This document shows positions 1-8,147 of a stretch of 64,000 nt of DNA, piece by piece. The stretch covers positions 96,960 to 160,959 of the forward strand of contig DAOQAG010000002.1 of the NCBI GenBank assembly GCA_035353815.1, read 5' to 3'. Below the pieces are notes generated by a model. It saw only the letters and a program-made list of their open reading frames with translations. It did no database searches and was not told where the DNA came from. The position numbers were made by a program, and so were the translations under genes. Every line of letters starts with the position of its first letter. The first letter of the stretch is position 1. Source of the stretch: JAKPUX01 sp035353815 (GTDB lineage Bacteria; Zhuqueibacterota; Zhuqueibacteria; Residuimicrobiales; Residuimicrobiaceae).

Positions 1-574
1 AGGTCGGTTTGAGACCGGCCACGCCGCAAAACGAGGCGGGCTGACGGATCGAGCCGCCGGTGTCGCTGCCCAGCGCGGCAGTGCAGAGGCCGGCAGCGAC
101 TGCAGCTGCAGAGCCGCCCGAGGAGCCGCCGGGAACGCGATCCGGATCCTCGGGGTGGCGGACCGGGCCGAAGGCCGAGTGTTCGGTGGATGAACCCATG
201 GCGAATTCATCCATATTGGTCTTGCCGATGAAGAGCGCATCCTCGGCCGCCAGGCGTTGCAGCACCGTGGCGGCAAAGGGCGAATGGTAGCCGGCGAGAA
301 ATTTCGAGCCGCAGGTTGTCGCCCCCTCCGACCAGGCCAGATTGTCCTTGATGCCGAGAACCATGCCGGCGAGCCGGCCCGCCTGGCCCCGGGCGCGTTT
401 GCGATCGAGCGCGGCCGCTTTTTCGAGCAGCTGTTCGGCAAATACAGCAATAAAGGCGTTCAGATGAGCGCCTTTATTGATGTGCTGCAAACAGGTTTCT
501 GCCAGACGGGTGCAGGTCATCGACCCGTCGGCGAGCAGGGGCTTGATGGCTTGAAAATCAGCGCGACGGGTCAC
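1..574 (-). CDS. gatA: Glu-tRNA(Gln)/Asp-tRNA(Asn) amidotransferase subunit A (5' part of gene)
   Basis: Amidase subunit of GatCAB, which converts mischarged Glu-tRNA(Gln) or Asp-tRNA(Asn) to the amidated form in the cytoplasm. About 191 N-terminal residues are visible; the rest lies beyond the left edge. The amidase-signature core is clear: the lysine in VLGIKDN, then GKTNMDEFAMGSS, then the Ser-rich PGGSSGGSAAA and GSDTGGSIRQPA, giving the Ser-cisSer-Lys triad. The start is GTG at 574 or the in-frame TTG just before it at 577; an AAGGA lies 8 nt before the TTG. It is 42 nt downstream of a tatA-like gene on the same strand. Confidence 0.95.
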   Translation of the reverse strand, partial: MTRRADFQAIKPLLADGSMTCTRLAETCLQHINKGAHLNAFIAVFAEQLLEKAAALDRKRARGQAGRLAGMVLGIKDNLAWSEGATTCGSKFLAGYHSPFAATVLQRLAAEDALFIGKTNMDEFAMGSSTEHSAFGPVRHPEDPDRVPGGSSGGSAAAVAAGLCTAALGSDTGGSIRQPASFCGVAGLKPT

Positions 575-616
575 CAAACAGAGTATCCTTGCAAAGGGTG
601 CGAAAGCACGCCGTGC

Positions 617-817
617 TTATTCCGGCTTGCTTTTTGTATCCGGCAGTTCACCCCGGGTGGTGTTGTTCGAGGTGGACTCGTTGATGTCGTTGGCGGCTTT
701 CTTGAACTCCTTGATGCCCTGCCCCAGCCCCTTGGCCAGTTCGGGAATCTTTTTGGATCCGAAAAGCAGCACAACCAGGAAAATAATAATCAGCCATTCT
801 GTCGGGCCGATGCCCAT
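617..817 (-). CDS. tatA: Sec-independent translocase component TatA/TatE family (copy 1)
   Basis: 66-residue Tat pore-forming subunit. It has the family plan: a short N-terminal membrane segment (residues ~6-21, WLIIIFLVVLLFGSKK), the FG hinge, then an amphipathic helix with PELAKGLGQGIKEFKKA and a polar tail. It helps move folded twin-arginine proteins across the inner membrane. An in-frame ATG exists 12 nt upstream at 829, but that codon leads directly into the GGAGG that serves the ATG at 817, so 817 is chosen. A second tatA-like gene lies 29 nt upstream on the same strand; no tatC is in the window. Confidence 0.93.
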   Translation of the reverse strand: MGIGPTEWLIIIFLVVLLFGSKKIPELAKGLGQGIKEFKKAANDINESTSNNTTRGELPDTKSKPE

Positions 818-846
818 AATAACCTCCACATGAAACGGTTTTTCAA

Positions 847-1026
847 TTATTTGGGAAGATGATCCGTAAGATCCAGTTCCCGTTTGACATCATCCGTGGC
901 CTTTTTCAGCTCACGCAAGCCCTTGCCGAGGCCGCGCGCCAGTTCTGGCAGCTGTTTGGAACCGAACAATATCAAGGCGACGAGAAGGATGACGAACATC
1001 TCGTCCAAACCGACACCGGGCAGCAT
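847..1026 (-). CDS. Sec-independent translocase component TatA/TatE family (copy 2)
   Basis: 59-residue TatA-like protein with one N-terminal membrane helix (residues ~9-22, EMFVILLVALILFG), the FGSKQLPELARGLGKGLREL hinge/amphipathic region and a short acidic end. GGAGGAG directly precedes the ATG at optimal spacing. It shares the FGSK(K/Q)(I/L)PELA(K/R)GLG core with the next gene, so the pair is a tandem duplication or a TatA plus TatE/TatB-like set. The short tail argues against a true TatB, which normally has a much longer C-terminus. Confidence 0.9.
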   Translation of the reverse strand: MLPGVGLDEMFVILLVALILFGSKQLPELARGLGKGLRELKKATDDVKRELDLTDHLPK

Positions 1027-1091
1027 GATCTCCTCCTTGGATAGAATAGAGAAATATAGGGCACCGGTACCTTAGAAGCAAGCAAAATTGT

Positions 1092-1382
1092 TCAAGCGTA
1101 CCATCGGAAGATGTAAGCCGCAAGGATAATACCGATCACTCCGATGATGTTGAGATTGAAGGTGAATCCCAGAGTCAGCGAGATGATGGCGAGATTGAGC
1201 TGGAAGGGACTGAATCCGAAGCCAAACGAGCGCAGCAGAAAATCATGTACGACGCCTTCAGGCAGGAGAACGCCGAGGCCCTCACCGATAGCGGAGCCGA
1301 TGACGGCGCCGAGAATCACCGCGAGCACGAGTGTTCCGGCCGAAAGCTTCCTCTTGATGCGGTATCTGTCCTTGGATAACAT
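1092..1382 (-). CDS. DUF4321 family small membrane protein
   Basis: 96-residue protein resembling DUF4321, a small membrane family of unknown function. A basic N-terminus (LSKDRYRIKRK) is followed by a Gly-rich hydrophobic segment (residues ~15-40, GAVIGSAIGEGLGVLLP) and a second pair of hydrophobic stretches ending IGIILAAYIFRWYA, with the SLTLGFTFNLNIIGVIGI pattern typical of the family. An ATG at 1391 abuts the GGGAGG ribosome-binding site; the next ATG at 1382 lies 9 nt after it and is chosen. pssA ends 16 nt upstream, so the two are probably co-transcribed. Confidence 0.75.
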   Translation of the reverse strand: MLSKDRYRIKRKLSAGTLVLAVILGAVIGSAIGEGLGVLLPEGVVHDFLLRSFGFGFSPFQLNLAIISLTLGFTFNLNIIGVIGIILAAYIFRWYA

Positions 1383-1398
1383 GGATGCCATCCTCCCG

Positions 1399-2184
1399 TC
1401 AATGTTCAGAATTGAGATCGTCCGCCTCGGGGATGATCGTGATCACGCCGTCATCACCATTCCGCAGCAGTGCAAGGATGGCCTTGAAGATGCCGGAGAG
1501 AATATAAACGATCATGAAGGGGAAGAGGACATAGGACGGATAGATGAGAAAGGCGACGAAAACGAAGACAAAAAAGATCAATTTGAAGCGGTTGGGACCC
1601 TTTTCCTTGATCGAAAAGCGCGGAAAGCCCTCATAGCGGATGGTGCTGGCCATCAGCAAGCTGACGACTGGGACCATGACGATCAGGCTGCGGAGCAGCA
1701 GGGTCCATTCCATGCTATCGGCGAGGATGACGCATCCGGCGAGCGTGACGCCGGCCATCGGAGCAGGAAGGCCGAGATAGTCGGCTTTTTTGCCTTCGGC
1801 CATGGTGAAGACGTTGAAGCGGGCCAGGCGGAAGGCGGCGAAGAGGACCGGGAAAAAGGCCAGGATCAATCCCAGCGGCGGGTGCAGGGTTTTCAGTTGG
1901 ACGACGTAGACCAGAACGGCCGGGGCGAGGCCGGCTGAGATGACGTCGCCGAGGGAATCCATCTGCAGGCCAAAGGCATTGCTCTGGCCGGTAGCGCGGG
2001 CGATGCGGCCGTCGAGGGCATCAAAGACGGCGGAGAAAAAGATCAGCCAGGCGGCGGTGACATAGTTGCCTTCAACGGTCTGGATAACCGAGACAAACCC
2101 GCACAAGACATTGAGCGCGGTGAAGAGATTGGGGACGTTGATGTAGGTGCTTTGTTTACGTGGACGTTTTTTTCTGGTATTCAT
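1399..2184 (-). CDS. pssA: CDP-diacylglycerol--serine O-phosphatidyltransferase
   Basis: 261-residue integral membrane enzyme that makes phosphatidylserine from CDP-diacylglycerol and serine, the first step to phosphatidylethanolamine. The CDP-alcohol phosphotransferase motif D-G-x2-A-R-x8-G-x3-D-x3-D is complete in DALDGRIARA ... GLQMDSLGD around residues 60-90. It is followed by several hydrophobic helices, the last two (IFFVFVFVAFLIYPSYVLF, MIVYILSGIF) near the C-terminus. cdsA, which supplies its substrate, is elsewhere in the window (10034-10870). ATG start; the ribosome-binding site is weak. Confidence 0.93.
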   Translation of the reverse strand: MNTRKKRPRKQSTYINVPNLFTALNVLCGFVSVIQTVEGNYVTAAWLIFFSAVFDALDGRIARATGQSNAFGLQMDSLGDVISAGLAPAVLVYVVQLKTLHPPLGLILAFFPVLFAAFRLARFNVFTMAEGKKADYLGLPAPMAGVTLAGCVILADSMEWTLLLRSLIVMVPVVSLLMASTIRYEGFPRFSIKEKGPNRFKLIFFVFVFVAFLIYPSYVLFPFMIVYILSGIFKAILALLRNGDDGVITIIPEADDLNSEH

Positions 2185-2304
2185 GTCGATCCGCGATCGT
2201 CTTCCCCAAGGCGATCATTCTCCCTGTTAGTGTGCGTTCAGGATTGCAGCCTGGAGCATCCGCCGCCCCCGGGATGCCGCCGGATTGGATCTTGGCCAGG
2301 ATTC

Positions 2305-3000
2305 TCAGGCGGTAAAGATCCGGTTTTTAACGCTGGGCAGATTTTCGAGTACCATGGGATTATCGCCATCGAGAATCCCCATTTCGGGGCGCTGCAGATC
2401 GATGGTGCGAATGGTATTGAGGCTGATCTCATCCGCGATCAGCAGGCGGTTCTGATACCGGCCGAATTCGATGCGAATGTCCACCAGCTGCAGCTCGCGG
2501 CGGCGCAGAAATGCCTTCAGGATCGCGTTGATCTTGGAAGCGAGGCGGTGCATCTCCTTGATCTCGGTTGAGGTGGCGTGCCCGAAAGAGACGATATGAT
2601 CCTCGTTGATCATCGGGTCATCGCGCTCATCATCCTTGAGATAATACTCGATGATCGGGCATTCCAGTTCCTTGCCCTGCGGCAGGCCATAGCTCTTGAC
2701 CAGCTTGCCGGCAGCGACATCATGCACCATGACGACCACCGGAATCATGGCCAGCTTTTTCACCAGCATCTCTTTGTCGGAAATCTCGCGGATGAAATGG
2801 GTGCTGATGTGGTAGCTGTCGAGAAGCCGGAACATATAAATGGACATCTGGTTATTTAGACTGCCTTTACCGCGGGTATGCACAGCTTTGGAGCCGCTCA
2901 GACTGATCGCGTCGTCCTTGAATTCGAGCACCAGCTCGGATTCATGCTCGGCTTCATAGACCTTTTTGGTCTTGCCTTCATACACCTTTTTCTTTTTCAA
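2305..3000 (-). CDS. purC: Phosphoribosylaminoimidazole-succinocarboxamide synthase (SAICAR synthetase)
   Basis: Cytoplasmic purine-biosynthesis enzyme joining CAIR and aspartate with ATP. The N-terminus KKVYEGKTKKVYEAE is the ATP-binding start of the family; FKDDAISLSG and LADEISLNTIRTID are also recognisable. The chosen start is a TTG at 3000 giving MKKKKVYEGKTKKVY and about 231 residues, because GAGGAG/AGAGG stands 6 nt upstream and homologues begin near this point; another TTG at 3039 would add 13 unlikely residues. purB, which uses its product, lies just upstream on the same strand. A degenerate copy of the purB tail sits in the gap between them. Confidence 0.93.
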   Translation of the reverse strand: MKKKKVYEGKTKKVYEAEHESELVLEFKDDAISLSGSKAVHTRGKGSLNNQMSIYMFRLLDSYHISTHFIREISDKEMLVKKLAMIPVVVMVHDVAAGKLVKSYGLPQGKELECPIIEYYLKDDERDDPMINEDHIVSFGHATSTEIKEMHRLASKINAILKAFLRRRELQLVDIRIEFGRYQNRLLIADEISLNTIRTIDLQRPEMGILDGDNPMVLENLPSVKNRIFTA

Positions 3001-3045
3001 GCCTCTCTCCTCATAGTGATGGATGTCCGGAACGGCCAACGCCTG

Positions 3046-3101
3046 TATTGGGAGATTACGACTTTACAGTACCCTTATCGGGAGATTCCGACTCTGCGGT
3101 A
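3046..3101. repeat. Direct duplication of the purB 3' end
   Basis: The 26 bp at 3076-3101 (last codons and stop of purB) recur at 3046-3071, 30 bp further downstream of purB, with 21 of 26 positions identical; the core GGGAGATT is unchanged. Same pattern as 23364-23465 and 36043-36146. Confidence 0.6.
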
Positions 3102-4373
3102 AATGGTATCGACGTGTTTCAGCCCCACCCGTTCATCAAAGCATGCCTCCACCTCGGCGGCAGTCAGGAGGGCCTGCACGCGGCCGTCCGCGAGCAGGAT
3201 TTCCTTGAACTCCTCACCCGACCGCCAACAGCGCATGGCATTCTCCTGGACCACCCGGTAGGCGTTTTCCCGGCTCAGCCCCTTGCCGGTCAATGCCAAT
3301 AACACCGGCTGGGAAAAGATTAATCCCCGGGTGCGGCGCAAATTGGCAACCATCTGTTCCGGATAGACCACCAGGCCGTCGAGGATCCGGGCGAGCCGGT
3401 GCAGCATATAATCCAGGAGGATGCAGCTGTCCGGGAAGATCACCCGCTCCACCGACGAATGGCTGATATCACGCTCATGCCACAGGGCGATGTTCTCGAG
3501 AGCCGCCAGAGCGTTGGAACGCAAAAGCCGCGCCAGACCGGCGATATTCTCGCTGCCGATCGGATTGCGCTTGTGCGGCATCGCGGAGGAGCCCTTCTGG
3601 CCGGAGCTGAAGGGCTCCTCCGCCTCAAGGACCTCGGTGCGTTGCAGATGACGGATCTCCACGGCGATCTTTTCCAGGCTCGCTCCGCACAGGGCGATCG
3701 CCATCTGCACCTGGGCATGGATGTCGCGCTGGATGACCTGGGTGGTGACCGGCGCCGGACGCAGCCCGAGGCGGGCACAGGTCCCCTCCTCCACGCGCGG
3801 ATCGATGTAGGCGAAGGTTCCAACGACGCCGGAGACCATGCCGACCGCCGCGCCCTCGAGCGCAAAACGCATCCGCTCCAGCTGACGGCCCATCTCGTCA
3901 TACCAGAGCGCGAACTTGAGACCAAACGAAGTGGGCTCGGCATGGATGCCGTGGCTGCGGCCGACACAGACCGTCTCCTTGTGCCGCAGGGCCTGGGTGC
4001 GCAGAATCTCGCGCAGCCGCTCGATGCCGCCCACCAGGATCGCCCCGGCCTCCTGGATGTTCAACGCCAGAGCGGTGTCGAGAAGATCCGAGGAGGTCAT
4101 CCCGAGATGGATATAGCGCGCTTCATCGCCGACCGTTTCGCCCACCGCGGTGAGAAAAGCGATGACATCGTGCTTGACTTCCGCCTCGATCGCCTCGATG
4201 CGCTCGACGGAGAAACCGGCCTTTTCCCGGATCGTGGCCACCGCCGCTGCGGGGATCAGACCCAACTCCGCCTGCACCTCGCAAACGGCTACCTCGACCC
4301 GCAGCCAGGTCGCATATTTATGTTCGTCCGTCCAGAGGGCGGCCATCTCCGGCCGCGAATAGCGCTTGATCAT
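3075..4373 (-). CDS. purB: Adenylosuccinate lyase
   Basis: 432-residue cytoplasmic enzyme of the fumarase/aspartase superfamily, acting twice in purine synthesis: SAICAR to AICAR, and adenylosuccinate to AMP. The superfamily signature GSSAMPHKRNPIGSEN is complete around residues 265-280, TSSDLLDTALALN lies near residue 95, and SHGIHAEPTSFG carries the conserved histidines. Its ATG overlaps the TGA of the upstream protease gene by one base (TGATG), suggesting translational coupling. It precedes purC, so two consecutive purine steps are encoded together. Confidence 0.96.
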   Translation of the reverse strand: MIKRYSRPEMAALWTDEHKYATWLRVEVAVCEVQAELGLIPAAAVATIREKAGFSVERIEAIEAEVKHDVIAFLTAVGETVGDEARYIHLGMTSSDLLDTALALNIQEAGAILVGGIERLREILRTQALRHKETVCVGRSHGIHAEPTSFGLKFALWYDEMGRQLERMRFALEGAAVGMVSGVVGTFAYIDPRVEEGTCARLGLRPAPVTTQVIQRDIHAQVQMAIALCGASLEKIAVEIRHLQRTEVLEAEEPFSSGQKGSSAMPHKRNPIGSENIAGLARLLRSNALAALENIALWHERDISHSSVERVIFPDSCILLDYMLHRLARILDGLVVYPEQMVANLRRTRGLIFSQPVLLALTGKGLSRENAYRVVQENAMRCWRSGEEFKEILLADGRVQALLTAAEVEACFDERVGLKHVDTIYRRVGISR

Positions 4374-5593
4374 CAGCTGCGCCCTTTTGTGCTTGTGCTG
4401 CGATACTCCAGTTGAATGGAAAGATTGAGGTAGCGCTGGCCGCGATAGATGCGAATGGAGAGGGTATCCCCCTGCTTCAGGTCCAGACCGTCGATGATGC
4501 CCTTGACGTCATCGAACTCCTCAACCTCCTTGCCGTTGATCGCCATGATGACGTCGCCGATCTGCAGTCCGCCGCGGGCCGCCGGGCTTTTCGGCTCGAC
4601 CTCGGAGACGATCACTCCATGCCGGCTGGTCAGGCCCAGGTAGCGCGCCGTCGCCAGCGACATCGCCTCATAACGCAGACCGGTATACCAGCGCCGCTCC
4701 ACCTTGCCATAGTTGATCAGGTCGTTGAGGATGCGCTTGACGCGGTTGATCGGCAGGGCGAATCCGACGCCGACGTTGGTGCCATTGCCGGAGAGGATCC
4801 AGGTATTGATGCCGATCACCTCGCCATGGCAGTTCACCAGCGGGCCGCCGCTGTTGCCGGCATTGATCGCCGCATCGGTCTGGATCATGTCCTCCATGAT
4901 CCGGTTATCCTCCCGCCGGCCGAAATCGCGATCGGTGGCACTGATCACTCCGACGGTGACGGTAGCCTTGGAACCGATATCGAAGAGGCCGAAGGGGTCG
5001 CCCAGAGCGATCGCCCACTCGCCGATAACGACATCGTCCGAATCGCCGAGCTGGACATAGGGGAAGTCGTTCCCCTCGATCTTGAGAATGGCGACATCGG
5101 AGATATAGTCCTCTCCCACCTTGGCGGCCACATACTGCTTGCCGCCGGTGCGCGTAACGATGATCTCGGTCGCATCTGCCACCACATGCTGGTTGGTGAG
5201 GATATACCCTTCGCGCGAAATAATAAAGCCGGAACCCAGGCTTTTAACGCGTTTTTCCACCGGATTGTTCTTGAAGAACTGCCGGAAGAACGGGTCATCA
5301 TCAAAGGGCGAGCTCGGATAATAGCGCCGCACCTGCACCACATTGATGCCCACCACAGCGGGACTGACCTCCGCCACCGCCCGGGTGATGGCATTCTGGC
5401 GCGAATTGGATACCTCGTCCTGGCTCGCGGACGTCCCCTCCGACAGCGCCGGCGCGCGCCGCTCGGCCCCGCTCCACGGCCCGGTCTGGGACCAGGCGGC
5501 TGGGCTGGAACAAAGCAGGAGAACACTGGAGAGGTAAAAGAACGCCAGCAACGCGGAAGAGCGGGACCGCTCCAGCGGCCGTGGCAACGCCAT
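4373..5593 (-). CDS. Periplasmic serine protease, HtrA/DegP-like, one PDZ domain
   Basis: About 406 residues. A signal peptide (residues ~1-36, hydrophobic core SSALLAFFYLSSVLLLC, then AAWSQ) is followed by a trypsin-like domain with the full triad: His in LTNQHVVADA, Asp in YISDVAILKI, Ser in INAGNSGGPLVN. One C-terminal PDZ domain starts near LTSRHGVIVSEVEPKSPAARGG. A single PDZ is closer to DegS/HtrA-type proteases than to two-PDZ DegP. Likely role: envelope protein quality control. The start at 5593 suits the signal peptide; an in-frame ATG at 5611 is an alternative and neither has a strong ribosome-binding site. The stop overlaps the purB start. Confidence 0.92.
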   Translation of the reverse strand: MALPRPLERSRSSALLAFFYLSSVLLLCSSPAAWSQTGPWSGAERRAPALSEGTSASQDEVSNSRQNAITRAVAEVSPAVVGINVVQVRRYYPSSPFDDDPFFRQFFKNNPVEKRVKSLGSGFIISREGYILTNQHVVADATEIIVTRTGGKQYVAAKVGEDYISDVAILKIEGNDFPYVQLGDSDDVVIGEWAIALGDPFGLFDIGSKATVTVGVISATDRDFGRREDNRIMEDMIQTDAAINAGNSGGPLVNCHGEVIGINTWILSGNGTNVGVGFALPINRVKRILNDLINYGKVERRWYTGLRYEAMSLATARYLGLTSRHGVIVSEVEPKSPAARGGLQIGDVIMAINGKEVEEFDDVKGIIDGLDLKQGDTLSIRIYRGQRYLNLSIQLEYRSTSTKGRS

Positions 5594-5642
5594 GTCGGGT
5601 GATCCTGTCATTGGTTCGAGGTGCAACTGCCGGGCCGCGGGA

Positions 5643-6296
5643 TCACGACTGGCGGTTCTTGACGTTTTCCCAATCCTTGAGAAAGAGCTGAATTCCCACA
5701 TCCGTAAGCGGATGTTTGACCAACTGCTCGATGATTTTGAGCGGGATGGTCGCAATATGGGCGCCCATCGTGGCGGCATCCAGTACATGCAGCGGATTGC
5801 GGATGCTGGCGACGATGATCTCGGTCCGGAATTCATAATTGGCAAAAATGGAAAGAATTTGCTCGATCAGCTCCATGCCCACCTGGCCGGTATCATCCAG
5901 GCGGCCGACAAAGGGGCAGACGAAAGAGGCGCCCGCCTTGGCGGCAAGCAGCGCCTGGAGGGGGCTGAAGATCAGCGTCACCAGGGTGCGAATACCCTCG
6001 CCCTCCAGGATCTTGACGGCGATCAGGCCCTCTTTGGTTACAGGAATCTTGATGACGATGTTGGGGGAGATCCGGGCCAGTTCACGGCCCTCACGGATGA
6101 TGCCTTCGCTGTCGAGGCTGATCACCTCGGCGCAGACCGGTCCGTCGACCAGGGCGCAGATGGCACGATAGATCTCCTCAGGCTTGCCGGTTTCACGCGC
6201 GACAAGAGTGGGATTGGTGGTAACACCGTCGGCGACGCCGAGGGCGATCGCCTTTTTAATCTCTTCGAGATTGGCGGTATCGATGAAGAACTTCAT
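5643..6296 (-). CDS. fsa: Fructose-6-phosphate aldolase / type 3B transaldolase
   Basis: 217-residue class I aldolase of the small transaldolase family. MKFFIDTANLEEIKKA is the typical opening; VTTNPTLVA is conserved and the Schiff-base lysine is in IVIKIPVTKEG. The length fits FSA or TalC proteins (about 212-220 residues), not full-size transaldolase. Sequence alone cannot tell fructose-6-phosphate aldolase from transaldolase activity. The ATG overlaps the truA stop (ATGA) and has AAGGAG 6 nt upstream inside truA. Confidence 0.92.
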   Translation of the reverse strand: MKFFIDTANLEEIKKAIALGVADGVTTNPTLVARETGKPEEIYRAICALVDGPVCAEVISLDSEGIIREGRELARISPNIVIKIPVTKEGLIAVKILEGEGIRTLVTLIFSPLQALLAAKAGASFVCPFVGRLDDTGQVGMELIEQILSIFANYEFRTEIIVASIRNPLHVLDAATMGAHIATIPLKIIEQLVKHPLTDVGIQLFLKDWENVKNRQS

Positions 6297-7057
6297 GCAG
6301 GCTCCTTTGGCATGATGGAAATATCCGGTGGATAGAAAATCTGCAGCAGAAACAATCCGTGCGCAGGTGCAGTGCGTCCGGCGGCGCTGCGCTCCCGCGC
6401 GGCGAGAATCTCCGCCACGGCACCGGGCTGGCGCGCTCTGCACCCGATTTCGACGCAGGTACCGACGATGATCCGCACCATATTGTGAACAAAGCGGTTG
6501 GCGCGGATTTCAAAGATCAGCTCGTCGCCCTCCCGCCGCCATCGGGCGGCGTAGACGTGGCAGCGATGGTGCTCGAGCCCTGACCCGCTCTGGCAGAACG
6601 ATACAAAATCGTGCTCGCCGAGCAAGGCTGCGGCGCCTGCCGCCATCGCTTCAAGATCCAGCGGTCGCGGCAGATGCCAGGTGTACTGGCGGCCGACGGC
6701 GCGCGGACGGGTCGAGATGCGGTAGCGATAGGCGCGGCTGAGGGCGTCGTAGCGGGCGTTGAAGGACTCGGCTACCTCCGCAGCGGCGAGAACCCGCACA
6801 TCCGGCGGCAGCAGGGCATTAGCGCCGCGGACAAAGGTAGCGGCCGGCAGCACGCTGAGCGTATGAAAATTGGCCACCTGGCCGAGGGCATGAACCCCGC
6901 TGTCGGTGCGGCCCGCGGCGATGACCGTCGTCTTGCTCTGGACAAGCTGGCCGAGCGCCGATTCCAGTTCCCCTTGCACCGAGCGCTGCCCCGGCTGATA
7001 TTGCCAGCCGCAAAAGCCGCTGCCGTCATATTCCAATGTCAGCTTGATATTGCGCAC
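6293..7057 (-). CDS. truA: tRNA pseudouridine(38-40) synthase
   Basis: 254 residues; converts U38-U40 of tRNA anticodon arms to pseudouridine. The catalytic Asp lies in AAGRTDSGVHALGQVANF, and the N-terminal LEYDGSGFCGWQYQPGQRSVQG is typical. The C-terminal FEIRANRFVHNMVRIIVGT is the conserved TruA core. GTG start. The gene begins 6 nt after the ecfT stop and overlaps fsa by 4 nt. ecfT followed by truA is also the order seen in Firmicutes ECF/ribosomal operons. Confidence 0.96.
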   Translation of the reverse strand: MRNIKLTLEYDGSGFCGWQYQPGQRSVQGELESALGQLVQSKTTVIAAGRTDSGVHALGQVANFHTLSVLPAATFVRGANALLPPDVRVLAAAEVAESFNARYDALSRAYRYRISTRPRAVGRQYTWHLPRPLDLEAMAAGAAALLGEHDFVSFCQSGSGLEHHRCHVYAARWRREGDELIFEIRANRFVHNMVRIIVGTCVEIGCRARQPGAVAEILAARERSAAGRTAPAHGLFLLQIFYPPDISIMPKEPA

Positions 7058-7063
7058 GCCGTC

Positions 7064-7861
7064 TCAAAACCAGATGCAGAGCATGAGCAGCAGCAGGGAG
7101 CCGGCAAGAACCAGGTAATCCGCCCCCCCCAGATGCAGACGGGTATAGACCGTCCGGCCTTCGCCGCCGGCATAACAGCGCGCATCCATGGCCAGCGCCA
7201 GTTCGTCCGCCCGGCGGAAGGCGGAGACGAAAAGCGGCACCAGGAGCGGCAGCAAGCCGCGCACGCGCTGGCGCAGCGAGCCGTTGAATCGGGCCCCGCG
7301 CGAAAGCTGGGCGTTGCGGATACGCTGTGCCTCCTCGAGCAGGGTCGGGATAAACCGCATGGCAAGGGTGAGCATCAGGCTCATCTCATGCGTCGGCACC
7401 CCGAACCGCTTGAGCGGGCGCGTCAGACGCTCCAGCGCATCGGTCAACTCGAGCGGCGAGGTACAGAGGGTTAGCAGCGCGGCGAAGAGAATCAGCAATG
7501 CCAGGCGCGCAACATAGATGCCGCCAAGCCACAGGCCCTCCCGGGTCAGCGCCACTGCGGTGCCCGGAATATTCCACAACACCGTGCCGGCGCTCCAGAA
7601 GAGATGGATGATCCAGGTCAGGGCAAAGAGCCACAGGAAAGGACGGAGGTTCTTCAGCAGCAGCGAAAAGGGGAGCTTGCCGCCTTGCGCCGCGAGAAGA
7701 AAAACCAGGGCCATTCCGATGAGCACAAAGGGTGAATAGGTCAGCAACAGGCCGCTCATCAGGCAAAAGGCGGCGGCAAGTTTGCTGCGCGGATCGAGCC
7801 GATGCAGGAACGATTCCGCAGGATAATATTGCCCGAGAGTGATATCGTTGAAAAAGGCCAT
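7064..7861 (-). CDS. ecfT: Energy-coupling factor transporter transmembrane protein EcfT
   Basis: 265-residue inner-membrane T component of an ECF-type vitamin/metal importer, which links the substrate-binding S protein to two ATPases. The N-terminus has HRLDPRSKLAAAF, characteristic of EcfT/CbiQ; about five hydrophobic helices follow. The coupling-helix Ala-Arg-Gly-type motifs are seen as LSRGARF and AMDARCYAGG. No EcfA ATPase or S component lies in the window, so they must be encoded elsewhere and the substrate cannot be named. It is the first gene of a tight minus-strand run (ecfT-truA-fsa-htrA-purB). Confidence 0.92.
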   Translation of the reverse strand: MAFFNDITLGQYYPAESFLHRLDPRSKLAAAFCLMSGLLLTYSPFVLIGMALVFLLAAQGGKLPFSLLLKNLRPFLWLFALTWIIHLFWSAGTVLWNIPGTAVALTREGLWLGGIYVARLALLILFAALLTLCTSPLELTDALERLTRPLKRFGVPTHEMSLMLTLAMRFIPTLLEEAQRIRNAQLSRGARFNGSLRQRVRGLLPLLVPLFVSAFRRADELALAMDARCYAGGEGRTVYTRLHLGGADYLVLAGSLLLLMLCIWF

Positions 7862-7886
7862 AGTGCACAGTCAGTTTAATCACCGG

Positions 7887-7915
7887 AATTTACAGAAAAT
7901 GGCTGGCAAATACAA
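7887..7915 (-). promoter_or_regulatory. Candidate sigma70-type promoter for the ecfT operon
   Basis: On the minus strand TTGTAT (7910-7915) and TAAATT (7887-7892) are separated by exactly 17 bp, 25 bp upstream of ecfT. The region is AT-rich against a GC-rich background. Confidence 0.45.
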
Positions 7916-8068
7916 TACAAAAGTACACAAGTCGGCCGCCGGTTCGGCCCTGAACAGGTGGTCGCAGCGCCCCGCCAGGTGCGGCGCCATCGCCGGCAGG
8001 CCACCTCCCTCCAGACCCGACGGCAAAATCATCTGGCGCGATCCGGTAAGGGGTGGCGATTTTTTTGC

Positions 8069-8097
8069 TTGATCTTTTCTCATTTTATTGCTATACT
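8069..8097 (+). promoter_or_regulatory. Candidate sigma70-type promoter for the aminopeptidase pair
   Basis: TTGATC (8069-8074), 17-bp spacer, TATACT (8092-8097), about 50 bp before the start of the M29-like gene. Both hexamers are close to consensus. Confidence 0.6.
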
Positions 8098-8147
8098 GGC
8101 TGGCGTCAGGACTCTTAAGCATCAATGTTTTATATAAAGTTATCCAC

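Noticed and set aside
604..618. AAGCACG-C-CGTGCTT hairpin at the stop codon of the first tatA as a terminator
   Set aside because: The stem is short and no T-run follows on the coding strand; gatA follows closely and is probably co-transcribed.
7862..8068. Vitamin riboswitch upstream of ecfT
   Set aside because: The GC-rich stretch shows no TPP, FMN or cobalamin consensus on either strand.
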